Assembly (NCBI GenBank): GCA_900556555.1
Contig: USPF01000050.1
Span: forward strand, 1-15,404
DNA length: 15,404 nucleotides
Source: an uncultured Blautia sp.
Lineage (GTDB): Bacteria; Bacillota; Clostridia; Lachnospirales; Lachnospiraceae
Reading direction: 5' to 3'
Notes under the pieces: generated by a model
The model's database searches: none
The model's input: the letters and a program-made list of their open reading frames with translations, nothing else
Told to the model about the DNA's origin: nothing
Program-made: the position numbers and the translations under genes
In this document: one piece after another, positions 1 through 8,067 of the stretch
How the letters are laid out: the number at the start of each line of letters is the position of its first letter
Numbering within the stretch: position 1 is the stretch's first letter

Positions 1-59
1 GACCATTCCGGCGGAGGGCGTGTTCATCCTGCGGCCCACCATGGCCCCCACGGAGTGCG
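1..59. other. GC-rich foreign-looking segment at the 5' edge
   Basis: This stretch is 42/59 G+C (71%), against about 43% in the following gene. The murE frame is open through it, but there it gives an Arg/Cys/Pro-rich string that does not look like the MurE N-terminal domain or linker. The second + frame instead gives a protein-like peptide (TIPAEGVFILRPTMAPTECE) with G or C at 18 of 19 third positions, and one - frame is also open with high GC3. Convincing MurE sequence begins at about 57-62. I infer a joined fragment from a high-GC source: an assembly chimera or, less likely, a real recombination point. I do not recognise the source gene. Confidence 0.6.
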
Positions 60-1223
60 AAGAAGCTGAAAACCATTGGAATCACAGGAACCAAAGGGAA
101 AACCACGACCACGTATCTTGTAAAGTCTATTTTGGAAAATGCAGGACACAAGACTGGTCTGATCGGAACCATCGAGACCATCATCGGTGAAGAGCATATT
201 CCTTCTGCAAATACCACACCGGAGTCTTATCTGGTGCAGCAGTATTTTGCAAAAATGGCTGAAGCGGGCTGTGACAGCGTTGTGATGGAAGTTTCTTCCC
301 AGGGGCTGATGCTTCACAGAACAGCAGGATTTACCTTTGATATTGGTATTTTTACGAATCTGGAGCCAGATCATATCGGCCCTAATGAGCATAAGGATTT
401 CGAGGATTATCTCCGTTGTAAAGCATTACTTTTTAAACAGTGCAAAACAGGAATTTTCAATGCAGATGACCAGCATCTGGAGCAGATTCTGGAAGGACAT
501 ACCTGTGAAGTGGAAACCTTCGGATTTTCTGAAAAAGCAGATTTACGTGCAGAAAATACCAGATTGGTGACAGGAAAAGGAACTCTGGGCATTCATTATG
601 ATGTAAAAGGCCTGATGGATTTTTCGGTGGAAATTGACCTTCCAGGAAAATTTAGTGTCTACAATTCTCTGACCGCCATTGCAGTGTGCCGTCATTTCAA
701 TGTGACGGAAGAAAACATTCAGAAAGTCCTGAAACAGGCAAAAGTAAAGGGCAGAATTGAGATGGTGAAAGTATCAGATGACTTTACCTTAATGATTGAT
801 TATGCACACAATGCCATGAGCCTGGAAAGCCTGCTGACAACCTTAAAAGAATACAAGCCGAACCGTCTGGTCTGTCTGTTCGGATGCGGTGGAAATCGCT
901 CAAAACTGCGGCGTTATGAGATGGGAGAGGTGTCAGGGAAGCTGGCAGATCTCACCATCATTACTTCCGATAATCCACGCAATGAAGAACCACAGGAAAT
1001 CATCAATGATATCAAGGTCGGCATTGGCAAGACAGATGGAAAATATGTAGAAATCATAGACAGAAAAGAAGCTATTGCCTATGCAATCCACCATGGACAG
1101 CCTGGCGATATTGTGGTTCTTGCAGGAAAAGGCCATGAAGACTATCAGGAAATTAAAGGAAAGAAATATCCTATGGACGAGAGGGTATTGATTCAGGAGA
1201 TTTTGGAAGAAGACCAAAAATGA
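3..1223 (+). CDS. murE: UDP-N-acetylmuramyl-tripeptide synthetase MurE, 5' truncated
   Basis: Cytoplasmic Mur ligase that uses ATP to add the third stem-peptide residue to UDP-MurNAc-L-Ala-D-Glu during peptidoglycan synthesis. Convincing sequence starts at about 60 with KKLKTIGITGTKGKTTTT, the ATP-binding loop of the Mur central domain. The central-domain signature TNLEPDHIG follows at about 357-383, then the C-terminal domain with DYAHNAMSL, FGCGGNR, DNPRNEEP (969-992) and GKGHEDYQ. DNPR is the motif associated with meso-diaminopimelate selection; Lys-adding enzymes differ there. HNAMSL replaces the more usual HTPDGL, so this may be a subfamily member. About 387 recognisable residues remain of a usual 480-500, so roughly 100 N-terminal residues are missing, replaced by the GC-rich stretch. 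The first codons given here are therefore probably not murE. Its stop overlaps the priA start by 4 bases (ATGA). Confidence 0.88.
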   Translation, partial: PFRRRACSSCGPPWPPRSAKKLKTIGITGTKGKTTTTYLVKSILENAGHKTGLIGTIETIIGEEHIPSANTTPESYLVQQYFAKMAEAGCDSVVMEVSSQGLMLHRTAGFTFDIGIFTNLEPDHIGPNEHKDFEDYLRCKALLFKQCKTGIFNADDQHLEQILEGHTCEVETFGFSEKADLRAENTRLVTGKGTLGIHYDVKGLMDFSVEIDLPGKFSVYNSLTAIAVCRHFNVTEENIQKVLKQAKVKGRIEMVKVSDDFTLMIDYAHNAMSLESLLTTLKEYKPNRLVCLFGCGGNRSKLRRYEMGEVSGKLADLTIITSDNPRNEEPQEIINDIKVGIGKTDGKYVEIIDRKEAIAYAIHHGQPGDIVVLAGKGHEDYQEIKGKKYPMDERVLIQEILEEDQK

Positions 1224-3445
1224 GAAGACAATATGCAGATATCATTGTAGATATCTCTCAGGAAAAACTGGATAAAACCTTTCAGTATGAGATTCCAAGA
1301 GAATTGGAGAATCGTGTAGAAATCGGAAAAAAAGTACGGATTCCTTTTGGAAAGGGTGGCAGGCAGCTTACGGGTTATATTGTAGGGATTTCGCAGGAAC
1401 CCAAAATAGAGGCGGAAAGAATCAAGCCTGTTCTTGGAATAGAAGAGCAGGGAACAGAAATTGAATCCAGGCTGATTGCCCTGGCAGGGTGGATTGCCAG
1501 AAATTATGGTTCGACCATGAATCAGGCATTGAAAACCGTGCTTCCGGTGAAGGAAAAAGCATCTGCAAAAGAAAAGAAGTATCTTAGTCTTGTGGCTTCC
1601 CAGGAGGTTTGCGAAACACTTTTAGAAGAATATATCAGGAAGCATTATAAGGCAAAGGAGCGTCTGCTCAGAGCCCTGATGGAGAAGAAAACACTGGATT
1701 CTTCTTATGTGAACAGTGTGCTGAAGGTAAGTGCAGGAGTGATAAAAGGCTTCGAGGAACAGAATCTGATTACTATAGAGACGAAACGCTGCTACCGCAT
1801 GCCTGTTCTAAAGGATGTACAGGAAGTACAGCCCTTGTGCTTAACAGCGGCTCAGAAGGAAGCAGTATCCGAAATTTTTGCAGAGTGGGAGACAAAAAAT
1901 CCAAGACCATGCCTGATAAAAGGTGTGACTGGCAGTGGAAAAACAGAGGTTTATATGGAACTCATCTCCCAAGTGCTGTCCCGTGGCAGGCAGGTTATTG
2001 TGCTGATTCCGGAAATTGCTCTGACCTATCAGAATGTATCCAGGTTTTACGGAAGGTTTGGAGATTGTGTCTCTGTAATGAATTCCCGATTGTCCCAGGG
2101 GGAACGTTCTGATCAGTTTGAACGGGCAAAAAAAGGAGAAATTTCTATTGTCATTGGGCCGCGATCTGCACTTTTTACACCCTTTCCAAACCTTGGACTG
2201 ATACTGATAGATGAGGAGCATGAAAGTTCTTATAAAAGTGAAAAAACGCCCTGCTATCATGCCAGGGAAACAGCAATAGAGCGGGCACGGATGGAAGGAG
2301 CCCAGGTGGTTCTAGGTTCTGCGTCTCCAAGTGTGGAGAGTTATTACCGGGGAAAAACAGGGGGATTTAAACTGGTTTTCCTGGAGCAGAGATATGCGGG
2401 AAGAAGTCTGCCGGATGTTTCTGTTGTTGATTTGAGAGAAGAATTAAAGACAGGAAACCGCTCCATCTTCAGCAGTGCGCTTACAGAAAAAATAAAAGAC
2501 AGGCTAAAGAAAAAAGAGCAGGTACTTTTATTTCTGAACAGGAGGGGTTATACTGGTTTTATAAGCTGCCGTTCCTGTGGGCATGTGATGAAATGCCCAC
2601 ACTGCGATGTGTCTCTTACGGCTCATAGAAACGGAAAGTTAATTTGTCATTACTGCGGTTATGAGACCTTGCAGGTGAAGCAGTGCCCTGTATGCGGTTC
2701 TCCCTATATTGGAGGATTTAAGGCAGGGACACAGCAGATTGAAACTTTGGTACAGAAGAGTTTTCCAGGTGCCAGAGTTCTCAGAATGGATGCTGACACA
2801 ACAAGGAAAAAAGATGACCACGAGAACATTCTGTCAGCCTTTGCGGCTCAGGAAGCAGATATTCTCATAGGAACCCAGATGATTGTAAAAGGGCATGATT
2901 TCCCCAAGGTAACGCTAGTGGGTGTGCTGGCAGCAGATTTATCCCTGCATAGCGAAGATTACCGTGCAGCCGAGAAAACCTTTCAGCTTCTTTTGCAGGC
3001 TGTGGGAAGAGCCGGAAGAGGGGAAAAACCAGGAGAGGCTGTGATTCAGACTTATAACCCGGAGCATTACAGTATCCAGGCAGCCGCAGCACAGGATTAT
3101 GAGCAGTTTTATGAGGCAGAGATGGGATACCGAATGCTTCTTGACTATCCTCCGGCAGCCGCTATGGCAGCAATAAGAGGAGCCTGCGATGACGAAGCGT
3201 TTCTTGGAAAAGCAATGGAATATATCAGAAAATATATAGAATCTATTTATAAAAAACAGGATTTAATCCTCATAGGACCAGCACCGGAGGCGGTAGCGAA
3301 GGTGCAGGATCTCTACAAAATGGTACTTTATATGCGGCATCCTGACAGGGATATTCTGGTAAAGATAAAGAATGCTCTGGAAAAATATATTTCCGTAAAC
3401 AGCGGATTCCGTAAAATTTATATACAGTTTGATTTTAACGTTTAG
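1220..3445 (+). CDS. priA: Primosomal protein N' (replication restart helicase PriA)
   Basis: Superfamily 2 3'-5' DNA helicase that recognises stalled or repaired forks and reloads the replicative helicase. The 741 residues match the usual family length. The N-terminal DNA-binding region (about 1-110) includes the IPFG segment. The helicase core has Walker A GVTGSGKT at 235-242, the DEEH box at 331-334, GSASPS at about 366-371, and motif VI QAVGRAGRG at about 593-601. The zinc-binding insert carries four Cys pairs (C450/C453, C459/C462, C477/C480, C489/C492), all eight present. GTQMIVKGHDFP at 551-562 is the conserved C-terminal helicase motif. The start codon overlaps the murE stop, with GGAAGA upstream as a weak ribosome site, which suggests translational coupling. 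No defects seen. Confidence 0.97.
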   Translation: MRRQYADIIVDISQEKLDKTFQYEIPRELENRVEIGKKVRIPFGKGGRQLTGYIVGISQEPKIEAERIKPVLGIEEQGTEIESRLIALAGWIARNYGSTMNQALKTVLPVKEKASAKEKKYLSLVASQEVCETLLEEYIRKHYKAKERLLRALMEKKTLDSSYVNSVLKVSAGVIKGFEEQNLITIETKRCYRMPVLKDVQEVQPLCLTAAQKEAVSEIFAEWETKNPRPCLIKGVTGSGKTEVYMELISQVLSRGRQVIVLIPEIALTYQNVSRFYGRFGDCVSVMNSRLSQGERSDQFERAKKGEISIVIGPRSALFTPFPNLGLILIDEEHESSYKSEKTPCYHARETAIERARMEGAQVVLGSASPSVESYYRGKTGGFKLVFLEQRYAGRSLPDVSVVDLREELKTGNRSIFSSALTEKIKDRLKKKEQVLLFLNRRGYTGFISCRSCGHVMKCPHCDVSLTAHRNGKLICHYCGYETLQVKQCPVCGSPYIGGFKAGTQQIETLVQKSFPGARVLRMDADTTRKKDDHENILSAFAAQEADILIGTQMIVKGHDFPKVTLVGVLAADLSLHSEDYRAAEKTFQLLLQAVGRAGRGEKPGEAVIQTYNPEHYSIQAAAAQDYEQFYEAEMGYRMLLDYPPAAAMAAIRGACDDEAFLGKAMEYIRKYIESIYKKQDLILIGPAPEAVAKVQDLYKMVLYMRHPDRDILVKIKNALEKYISVNSGFRKIYIQFDFNV

Positions 3446-3464
3446 AGATAAAGGAGAGAAAACA

Positions 3465-3944
3465 ATGGCTATTAGAAAAATCAGAACACAGGGAGACAGT
3501 ATTTTAGAAAAAGAATGCAGAAAAATAGAAAAAATGACACCAAAGATCCAGGAATTAATTGATGATATGTTTGATACCATGTATGATGCTTATGGTGTTG
3601 GACTGGCAGGTCCACAGGTGGGAATGCTGAAACAGATTGTGGTAATCGATACAACAGGAGATGATCCTCACGTGCTGATTAATCCGGAAATATTAGAAAC
3701 ATCGGGTTCTCAGACAGGGGATGAGGGTTGTTTAAGTGTTCCGGGAATGTCAGGAACAGTTACCAGACCCAATTATGTAAAAGTCAAAGCTCTCAATGAG
3801 AACATGGAAGAGTTTATTCTGGAAGGAGAGGAGCTTCTGGCAAGAGCAATCTGCCACGAAGTAGATCACCTTCATGGAAGACTTTATACAGAACTGGTGG
3901 AAGGGGAACTGCGCCGCACAAGTTATGAGGAGGATGACGAATGA
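3465..3944 (+). CDS. def: Peptide deformylase
   Basis: Metalloenzyme that removes the formyl group from the N-terminal methionine of new proteins at the ribosome exit. All three family motifs are present: GVGLAGPQ (44-51, motif I; Gly replaces the common second Ala), EGCLS (87-91, metal-ligand Cys89) and HEVDH (131-135, metal-ligand histidines with catalytic Glu132). The 159-residue length is normal. The ATG at 3465 is chosen because AAAGGAG sits 8 bases upstream; an in-frame ATG at 3429 would lie inside priA and has no ribosome site. The acidic C-terminal end (EEDDE) is variable sequence. It follows priA after 19 bp and overlaps fmt by 4 bases, so deformylase and formyltransferase are coupled. 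Confidence 0.97.
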   Translation: MAIRKIRTQGDSILEKECRKIEKMTPKIQELIDDMFDTMYDAYGVGLAGPQVGMLKQIVVIDTTGDDPHVLINPEILETSGSQTGDEGCLSVPGMSGTVTRPNYVKVKALNENMEEFILEGEELLARAICHEVDHLHGRLYTELVEGELRRTSYEEDDE

Positions 3945-4873
3945 GAGTAATCTTTATGGGAACTCCGGATTTCGCCACAGGAACTCTGGAGGAAATCGTA
4001 AAAGCAGGACACGAAGTAGTAGGAGTGGTAACTCAGCCGGATAAGCCTAAGGGCAGGGGAAAAACCATGATGCCTACACCAGTGAAAGAAACTGCTCTGA
4101 AATATAATCTTCCGGTATATCAGCCGAGAAAAGTGAGAGAACCGGAATTTGTAGAATTGCTTAGAGGCCTGAAACCAGATGTCATGGTTGTAGCTGCTTT
4201 TGGACAGATTATTACAAAAGAAATCCTGGAAATGCCCAAGTATGGATGCATCAATGTTCATGCATCTCTGCTTCCTGCTTATAGAGGGGCAGCACCAATT
4301 CAGTGGGCGGTCATTAACGGAGACAAAGAGTCCGGCGTTACCATTATGCAGATGGATGAAGGAATTGATACCGGTGATATGATTGAAAAAGCCGTGGTTC
4401 CTATTGCAGAAGATGAGACAGGCGGAAGCTTATTTGATAAGCTGAGCCATACAGGTGCAAAGCTGTGTGTAAAGGTACTGAAAGACCTGGAAGAAGGAAC
4501 AGCCGTGGGGGAAAAACAGCCGGAAGAAAGCACCACGCCTTATGCAAAAATGATTGACAAAAAGATGGGAGAAGTAGACTGGAAGAAATCTGCTAAAGAG
4601 ATTGAACAGTTGATCCGGGGATTAAATCCATGGCCAAGTGCTTACACTAAAGTACATGGAAAAACCTTAAAATTATGGAAAGCAAAGGTACTTTTGGAAA
4701 CATCACAAATGAAGCCGGGACAGATTGTAAAGGTCACAAAAGACAGCCTTGCAGTGCAGACCGGACAGGGGATGTTAGAGATTCAGGAGTTACAGTTAGA
4801 AGGAAAAAAACGTATGGATACGTCATCCTTTTTAAGAGGTTATGCCCTGGCAGAGGGAGAAAGCCTTGGCTGA
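3941..4873 (+). CDS. fmt: Methionyl-tRNA formyltransferase
   Basis: Transfers the formyl group from 10-formyl-tetrahydrofolate to initiator Met-tRNA, the step reversed on finished proteins by the neighbouring deformylase. The N-terminal Rossmann-like catalytic domain begins MRVIFMGTPDFA. The folate-binding and catalytic segment is NVHASLLPAYRGAAPIQWA (105-123), with Asn105 and His107 as the expected catalytic pair, and the catalytic Asp lies in GIDTGDM (141-147). The C-terminal tRNA-binding domain (about 205-310) contains the typical INPWPSA-like segment, here LNPWPSAYT. The 310 residues are full length. Its ATG overlaps the def stop (ATGA). In some related genomes a zinc peptidase gene lies after fmt; here rsmB follows directly after 29 bp. 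Confidence 0.97.
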   Translation: MRVIFMGTPDFATGTLEEIVKAGHEVVGVVTQPDKPKGRGKTMMPTPVKETALKYNLPVYQPRKVREPEFVELLRGLKPDVMVVAAFGQIITKEILEMPKYGCINVHASLLPAYRGAAPIQWAVINGDKESGVTIMQMDEGIDTGDMIEKAVVPIAEDETGGSLFDKLSHTGAKLCVKVLKDLEEGTAVGEKQPEESTTPYAKMIDKKMGEVDWKKSAKEIEQLIRGLNPWPSAYTKVHGKTLKLWKAKVLLETSQMKPGQIVKVTKDSLAVQTGQGMLEIQELQLEGKKRMDTSSFLRGYALAEGESLG

Positions 4874-4902
4874 CAAGACTTGATAAGGGGAGTGAAAAAC
4901 AG

Positions 4903-6267
4903 ATGAATCATCAGGTAAATACAAGAGAATTGATTCTGGGAATTTTGCTGGAAGTAAATAAAGAAGGACAGTATAGTCATCTGGTTATCCGCAGTACCCT
5001 GGAAAAATACCAGTATCTGGAAAAGCAGGAAAGGGCTTTTATTTCCAGAGTATGTGAGGGGACTCTGGAATATAAAATTCGCCTGGACTATATCCTGAAC
5101 CAGTTTTCTACTGTTCCGGCAGAAAAAATGAAGCCGGTTGTCCGTGAACTGTTAAGAAGCAGTGTGTATCAGATACTTTATATGGACAGCGTGCCGGACA
5201 GTGCGGTGTGCAATGAAGCGGTGAAGCTGGCAAGGAAAAAAGGATTTTATAATCTCACAGGGTTTGTCAATGGCGTGCTGAGAAAAATTGCAAGAGAATA
5301 TGGCAGTATCCGCTTTCCGGGAAAAGACCAGCCAGAAGAATATCTTTCTGTGATTTATTCCATGCCAAAATGGCTTGTGCAGAGATTCCTGGAGCAGTAC
5401 GGATTTGAAAAAACAGAGAAAATGCTGGAATCTTTTCTGAAAGAAAAACCTACCACTATCCGGATACGGGAATATCTGGTAGATAAAAAGGCCGTGTTAG
5501 AGAGCCTGGAAAGACAGCAGGTAACTGTGGAAAAAGCACCGTATATAGAAAATGCCTATTATTTGAAAAATTATGACTATCTTCCTGCTTTGGAAGCTTT
5601 CCGTATGGGTACTGTCCAGGTGCAGGATGTCAGTTCCATGCTGGTAGGAGATATTGCAGATCCAAATGAAGGCGATTATGTCATAGATCTGTGTGCTGCA
5701 CCAGGTGGAAAAACCTTGTGTATTGCAGATAAATTAAAAGGAACAGGAAGAGTAGATGCCAGAGACATCAGCAGAAGTAAAACAGATTTGATCCGTGAAA
5801 ATGCCATCCGTCAAAGCTTTTTAAATGTTGTGGTGACTGAAAAAGATGCTTCACAGCTGGACAGCGATTCACTGGAAAAAGCAGACATTCTCATTGCAGA
5901 TGTACCTTGCTCCGGTCTTGGTGTCATGGGAAGAAAAACAGATATCAAATACAAAATGAATCCGGCAAAGATTCAGGAGCTTGCCGGATTGCAGAGGCTG
6001 ATTCTGGAACAGGCATCTACGTATGTGAAGCCGGGAGGAACTTTGATTTACAGTACCTGCACCATAACAAACGAAGAAAATCTGGATAATGTGAAATGGT
6101 TTACGGAGCACTTTCCATATGAGTTAGAAAGCCTGGATCCGTATCTTTGTAAAGAATTACAGAGCGAGACAACCTCAAAAGGATACCTCCAGTTATTGCC
6201 GGGGGTACATCAGTGTGACGGATTTTTCATTGCCAGAATGAAGAGGAAAACAGAATGGAACGCATAG
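4903..6267 (+). CDS. rsmB: 16S rRNA (cytosine-5)-methyltransferase RsmB
   Basis: Methylates C967 (E. coli numbering) of 16S rRNA at carbon 5, using S-adenosylmethionine. Residues 1-130 form a NusB-like RNA-binding domain. The methyltransferase part has the SAM loop DLCAAPGGKT (262-271), motif IV DVPCSGLG (333-340) with Cys336, and motif VI YSTCT (383-387) with the catalytic Cys386, the two-cysteine pattern of m5C RNA methyltransferases. The 454 residues are a normal length. The frame is open back to 4675 inside fmt, but the ATG at 4903 has an AGGGGAG site about 10 bases upstream and gives the proper NusB-type N-terminus. The last 13 bases overlap the start of rlmN. Confidence 0.96.
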   Translation: MNHQVNTRELILGILLEVNKEGQYSHLVIRSTLEKYQYLEKQERAFISRVCEGTLEYKIRLDYILNQFSTVPAEKMKPVVRELLRSSVYQILYMDSVPDSAVCNEAVKLARKKGFYNLTGFVNGVLRKIAREYGSIRFPGKDQPEEYLSVIYSMPKWLVQRFLEQYGFEKTEKMLESFLKEKPTTIRIREYLVDKKAVLESLERQQVTVEKAPYIENAYYLKNYDYLPALEAFRMGTVQVQDVSSMLVGDIADPNEGDYVIDLCAAPGGKTLCIADKLKGTGRVDARDISRSKTDLIRENAIRQSFLNVVVTEKDASQLDSDSLEKADILIADVPCSGLGVMGRKTDIKYKMNPAKIQELAGLQRLILEQASTYVKPGGTLIYSTCTITNEENLDNVKWFTEHFPYELESLDPYLCKELQSETTSKGYLQLLPGVHQCDGFFIARMKRKTEWNA

Positions 6268-7322
6268 AAATCAAATCACAGAGCCTGCCGGAATTAAAAC
6301 AGACCATGGAAAGCCTTGGAGAGAAAGGATTCCGTGCAAAACAGCTGTATGAGTGGATGCACCGGAAACTGGCTGAGGATTTCGATGAGATGAGCAACTT
6401 ATCCATAGCCCTGCGGGAAAAGCTAAAGGAACATTGTACGCTGACATCTCTAAAAGTCCTGGAAGTACAGAATTCCAAGATAGATGGAACACAGAAATAT
6501 CTGTTTGCCCTGGAAGATGGCAATGTGGTAGAAAGTGTGCTTATGAAATATAAGCATGGAAACAGTGTGTGCATTTCCTCCCAGGTAGGATGTAAGATGG
6601 GATGCCGGTTCTGTGCTTCTACCATTGGGGGATGGACCAGAAATCTGCTGGCATCAGAGATGCTGGATCAGATTTATAAAATCCAGAAACTTTCTGGAGA
6701 AAGGGTCTCTAACGTGGTTGTGATGGGAACTGGAGAACCTTTGGATAATTATGAGAATCTTCTGCGTTTTATCCGTATGCTCAGTGATGAAAATGGCCTG
6801 AATATCAGCCAGAGAAACATTACGGTGTCTACTTGTGGGATTGTGCCCAGAATGTATGATTTAGCAGAAGAGAATCTGCAGATTACACTGGCTATTTCCC
6901 TTCATGCATCGAATCAGGAAAAAAGAGCAGAATTAATGCCCATTGCCAACAAATATTCCATCACAGAAGTTCTGGATGCATGTAGAAATTATTTTGAAAA
7001 AACAGGACGCAGGCTGACCTTTGAGTACAGTCTGGTGGGAGGAAAAAATGACTCTCAGGAGGACGCAAGGGAACTGGCAGAGCTGATCAAAGGGCTTAAC
7101 TGCCATGTGAATCTCATCCCGGTAAACCCCATAAAAGAGCGGGATTTTGTACAGTCCGGGAAAAAAGTTATAGAGAAATTTCAAAATAAACTTGAAAAAT
7201 ACCAAATTAATGTTACTATTAGAAGAGAAATGGGCCGTGATATTGATGGGGCCTGTGGACAATTAAGAAAAAGTTATATTGATAATAAACAATGTAAAGA
7301 GGATAAGAGAGAGGACTCGTAG
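6255..7322 (+). CDS. rlmN: Dual-specificity 23S rRNA/tRNA methyltransferase RlmN
   Basis: Radical-SAM enzyme that methylates carbon 2 of A2503 in 23S rRNA and of A37 in some tRNAs, tuning peptidyl-transferase centre function and fidelity. The 4Fe-4S motif CxxxCxxC is Cys113, Cys117, Cys120 (VGCKMGCRFC). Further family motifs are MGTGEPLDNY, TVSTCGIVP, ISLHAS, NLIPVNPI, and GRDIDGACGQL near the end, where Cys334 matches the second mechanistic cysteine of RlmN. The 355 residues are full length, with a short charged tail. The start lies inside the end of rsmB (13-base overlap), with AAGAGGA just upstream, so translation is probably coupled. A Cfr resistance enzyme is less likely given this housekeeping location and the GACGQLR tail typical of RlmN. 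Confidence 0.96.
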   Translation: MERIEIKSQSLPELKQTMESLGEKGFRAKQLYEWMHRKLAEDFDEMSNLSIALREKLKEHCTLTSLKVLEVQNSKIDGTQKYLFALEDGNVVESVLMKYKHGNSVCISSQVGCKMGCRFCASTIGGWTRNLLASEMLDQIYKIQKLSGERVSNVVVMGTGEPLDNYENLLRFIRMLSDENGLNISQRNITVSTCGIVPRMYDLAEENLQITLAISLHASNQEKRAELMPIANKYSITEVLDACRNYFEKTGRRLTFEYSLVGGKNDSQEDARELAELIKGLNCHVNLIPVNPIKERDFVQSGKKVIEKFQNKLEKYQINVTIRREMGRDIDGACGQLRKSYIDNKQCKEDKREDS

Positions 7323-7323
7323 G

Positions 7324-8067
7324 ATGAAGTCATATTCTGTAACGGATGTGGGGCAGAAGCGCCAGGTGAATCAGGACTATGTATATGCTTCTGAAGAACC
7401 AGTGGGAAACCTGCCGAATCTTTTTGTAGTTGCAGACGGTATGGGAGGGCATAATGCAGGCGATTTTGCATCCAGCTTTGCCGTACAGACACTGGTACAT
7501 ACTATTCAGGAAGATGAAAACCAAAATCCAATCAAAATTATCCGCAATGCGGTAGAAGAAGCTAATCGGAAAGTACTTGAAGAATCAAAACTGCATGTGG
7601 AGATGTCAGGTATGGGAACCACCATGGTTCTTGTTACCATCATAGATGATTATGCCTATGTAGCAAATGTGGGTGACAGCAGACTATATTTGATTGAAGA
7701 TCAGATTCTTCAGATTACAAAAGATCATTCTCTGGTACAGGAGATGGTCAGACGGGGGTTAATCACAAAAGAAGAGGCCAGAGAGCATCCGGATAAAAAT
7801 ATTATTACCAGGGTGCTGGGAATTGGCCCAGAGGTAGAAGTGGATTTCTTTGATATCCATTTAAAAGACAACAGCATCTTGCTGTTGTGCTCAGACGGGC
7901 TTTCCAATATGGTTTCAGATGAAGACATCTGGAGGATTGCAAATACAAGCAGGGAATTAAAAGAAGCCGGTATGAGGCTGGTTTCCCTGGCAAATGAAAA
8001 TGGTGGTAAAGATAATATAGCAGTAGTGCTGGTACAGCCAGACACAAAAGAGGTGCAAGTATGTTAA
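7324..8067 (+). CDS. prpC: PP2C-type Ser/Thr protein phosphatase (PrpC/Stp)
   Basis: Metal-dependent phosphatase that reverses phosphorylation by the adjacent PrkC kinase. The PPM/PP2C motifs appear in order: RQVNQD (13-18), VADGMGG (36-42), GMGTTMV (97-102), NVGDSR (115-120), CSDGLSN (189-195) and GGKDN (227-231). The metal-binding aspartates Asp18, Asp38, Asp191 and Asp230 are all present. The 247 residues are normal for the bacterial single-domain form; there is no signal or membrane segment, so it is cytoplasmic. The ATG at 7324 begins the typical MKSYSVTDVGQKR terminus and has GAGAGGA upstream; the in-frame ATG at 7279 lies within rlmN and adds a non-conserved tail. It starts 1 base after the rlmN stop and overlaps prkC by 7 bases, the standard phosphatase-kinase pair. 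Confidence 0.96.
   Translation: MKSYSVTDVGQKRQVNQDYVYASEEPVGNLPNLFVVADGMGGHNAGDFASSFAVQTLVHTIQEDENQNPIKIIRNAVEEANRKVLEESKLHVEMSGMGTTMVLVTIIDDYAYVANVGDSRLYLIEDQILQITKDHSLVQEMVRRGLITKEEAREHPDKNIITRVLGIGPEVEVDFFDIHLKDNSILLLCSDGLSNMVSDEDIWRIANTSRELKEAGMRLVSLANENGGKDNIAVVLVQPDTKEVQVC

Noticed and set aside
4675..4902. Upstream extension of rsmB into fmt
   Set aside because: The extra 76 residues are basic and not conserved-looking and overlap fmt out of frame; the ATG at 4903 has a good ribosome site and the proper NusB-like start.
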